64,000 nucleotides of DNA, from assembly GCA_017407115.1 (NCBI GenBank), contig JAFQXD010000056.1:57399-121398 (forward strand). Direction: 5' to 3'. Position 1 is the first letter of the stretch, and every line of letters begins with the position of its first letter. This document shows, one piece after another, positions 62,872-64,000 of this stretch. The stretch is from Methanobrevibacter sp. (GTDB lineage: Archaea > Methanobacteriota > Methanobacteria > Methanobacteriales > Methanobacteriaceae). The notes beneath the pieces are model-generated. The model was not told the DNA's origin. It did no database searches and saw only the letters and a list, made by a program, of their open reading frames with translations. The translations under genes were made by a program, and so were the position numbers.

Positions 62872-63891
62872 TTAACATACTCTTGGAACCGGATCAGCGA
62901 TAGGTGCTTCAAGAATTCTTTCGCCACCTATAGGAGTGTTGATAACTACATAATCTCCTTCAACTACTTCACCAATTATTGCTGCATTTTCACCATACTT
63001 TTCGCTGCGAATAGCTTCAAGGATTTCTTCAGCCTTATCTGCCTTGACACCCATAACAACTTTTCCTTCGTTAGCTACTTCAAATGGATCAATACCTAAC
63101 ATTTCAGATACTGCATGAACTTCTTCACGGATTGGAATTGCATCCTGTTCCAATACAACACCAACGCCTGCTTTAGAAGCCATTTCATTAATAGCGTTAG
63201 CAAAACCTCCACGGGTAGGGTCCTTCATAGCTGTAACTCCTCCGATGTCTAAAGCTTTTTTGATAATATTCCACATTGGAGCTACATCTGATTTCAAATC
63301 AGTTTCAAATCCGAATCCTTCTCTAAAGGACATTAGACTCATTCCGTGGTCGCCTAAACTGCCTGTAACAATGATTTTATCTCCAACCTGCAATGTTGAG
63401 TCACGAATTACTTCACCTTTTTTAGCAATTCCTATACCCGTAGTTACCATTACAATTCCATCAAGCTTATCTTGAGGCATTACTTTGGTATCTCCTGTAA
63501 TGACAGCCACATCAACCTCTTCACAGGTTGCATTTAATGATTTCATGATTTTATCCAAATCATCAATTGGAAATCCTTCCTGCATAATAATTGCATTAGA
63601 AATAGCTAATGGACGTGCTCCCATTACAGAAACATCGTTTATTGTTCCTGCAGCGGAAATTCTACCAATATCTCCCCCCGGGAAAAACAGAGGATCAATA
63701 GTATGACCATCAGTTGTTAAAACAATTTCCCAATCGCCTAAAGGAATAGAAGCTCCATCATCTAATGCATCTAAACTAATACCACCATTTACGCTTTTTT
63801 TAGTGATATTATCTAAAACGGTGCTAGCAATCAAATTTGCCATTACCTCTCCACCAGCACCATGATTCATACTAATTTTATCGTCTGACAT
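62872..63891 (-). CDS. hypE: hydrogenase maturation factor HypE
   Basis: A 339-residue protein: MNHGAGGEVMANLIAS opens the ATP-binding part, DGHTIDPLFFPGGDIGRISAAG and VVTTGIGIAKKGEVIRD-type segments follow, and GVTAMKDPTRGGFANAINEMA is near residue 210. The C-terminus PRVC ends with the conserved cysteine that carries the thiocarboxamide later turned into cyanide for [NiFe]-hydrogenase. Its presence fits a hydrogen-using methanogen. Confidence 0.93.
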   Translation of the reverse strand: MSDDKISMNHGAGGEVMANLIASTVLDNITKKSVNGGISLDALDDGASIPLGDWEIVLTTDGHTIDPLFFPGGDIGRISAAGTINDVSVMGARPLAISNAIIMQEGFPIDDLDKIMKSLNATCEEVDVAVITGDTKVMPQDKLDGIVMVTTGIGIAKKGEVIRDSTLQVGDKIIVTGSLGDHGMSLMSFREGFGFETDLKSDVAPMWNIIKKALDIGGVTAMKDPTRGGFANAINEMASKAGVGVVLEQDAIPIREEVHAVSEMLGIDPFEVANEGKVVMGVKADKAEEILEAIRSEKYGENAAIIGEVVEGDYVVINTPIGGERILEAPIADPVPRVC

Positions 63892-64000
63892 TATATCTCC
63901 TTAAAAATTATCATTATATAATATATCAAAACAAGTATATAATTATTGGTTAAATTTGAAAAAAAGTTATTGAAAAAAAATAGAAAATAAAAAAAAGAGA
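63892..64000 (-). promoter_or_regulatory. probable hypE promoter region
   Basis: AT-rich sequence with TATA-like words (TATATAATT and TATATAATAT at about 63915-63945) lies about 25-50 bases upstream of the hypE start, as expected for an archaeal leftward promoter. Nothing else is seen up to the window end. Confidence 0.5.

Overview
The window is AT-rich archaeal DNA, most likely from a Methanobrevibacter-like methanogen (Methanobacteriales). That placement is inferred from the gene content: SRP19, HypE, an archaeal-style DHH phosphoesterase, HemD, TATA-type promoters, T-rich intergenic runs, and a siphovirus-like prophage next to a surface-glycan locus. No rRNA or canonical host tRNA gene is present.

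Positions 1 to about 27,100 are the right-hand part of a prophage whose left end lies outside the window. Late genes run leftward in the usual head-to-tail order: two small holin-region membrane proteins, TerS, TerL, portal, MuF-like protein, protease with an in-frame scaffold, putative decoration protein, major capsid protein, Ig-like decoration protein, connector and completion proteins, major tail protein, two tail chaperones, and a tape measure protein cut by the window edge. Next come a 1.1 kb operator-rich gap, a glutamine amidotransferase/amidoligase pair, seven tandem iterons, and small early or regulatory genes. From 24.5 kb transcription turns rightward: two ribbon-helix-helix proteins, a small membrane protein, a structured RNA, an adenine methyltransferase split at a (GA)7 tract, three very small ORFs, and a second structured RNA. 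No integrase or attachment site is visible, so the right boundary, somewhere around 26.9-27.4 kb, is a guess.

The most unusual signal is a set of tRNA-like elements in prophage gaps. Two (25.3-25.6 and 26.7-27.0 kb) share one architecture with little sequence similarity: hairpin, tRNA-like domain of about 114-117 nt with a 7-bp acceptor stem and a 5-bp/7-nt T-arm, long-range stem domain of about 92 nt, then a 9-10 bp hairpin. They bracket the split methyltransferase gene. A third (8.0 kb) is a near-complete tRNA with an oversized anticodon arm. A fourth, weaker one lies at 6.4-6.5 kb.

Positions 27.3-29.7 kb hold a small exported protein, a lone DUF2283 protein and a sodium-dependent symporter pseudogene with several lesions. 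From 29.8 to 45.6 kb a leftward operon builds surface glycans: two LicD-family transferases, a cytidylyltransferase-oxidoreductase fusion, a class V aminotransferase, a methyltransferase, a polymer-type transferase, a TarI/IspD-like cytidylyltransferase, GpsA (sn-glycerol-3-phosphate), and a full pseudaminic acid route (PseB, PseF-like, PseC, PseG-PseH fusion, PseI). A flippase and an acyltransferase diverge from it at 45.8-48.2 kb.

The rest (48.2-64.0 kb) is mostly housekeeping: a ROK kinase with a damaged 5' end, an exported repeat protein, two flavoproteins, a DUF4258/DUF2283 toxin-antitoxin pair, HemD, a glycosyltransferase with UDP-galactopyranose mutase, SRP19, a DHH phosphoesterase, a winged-helix regulator, a DEAD-box helicase, a radical SAM protein, a Cas4-like nuclease, a degenerate SNase-like protein, an RDD membrane protein and HypE.
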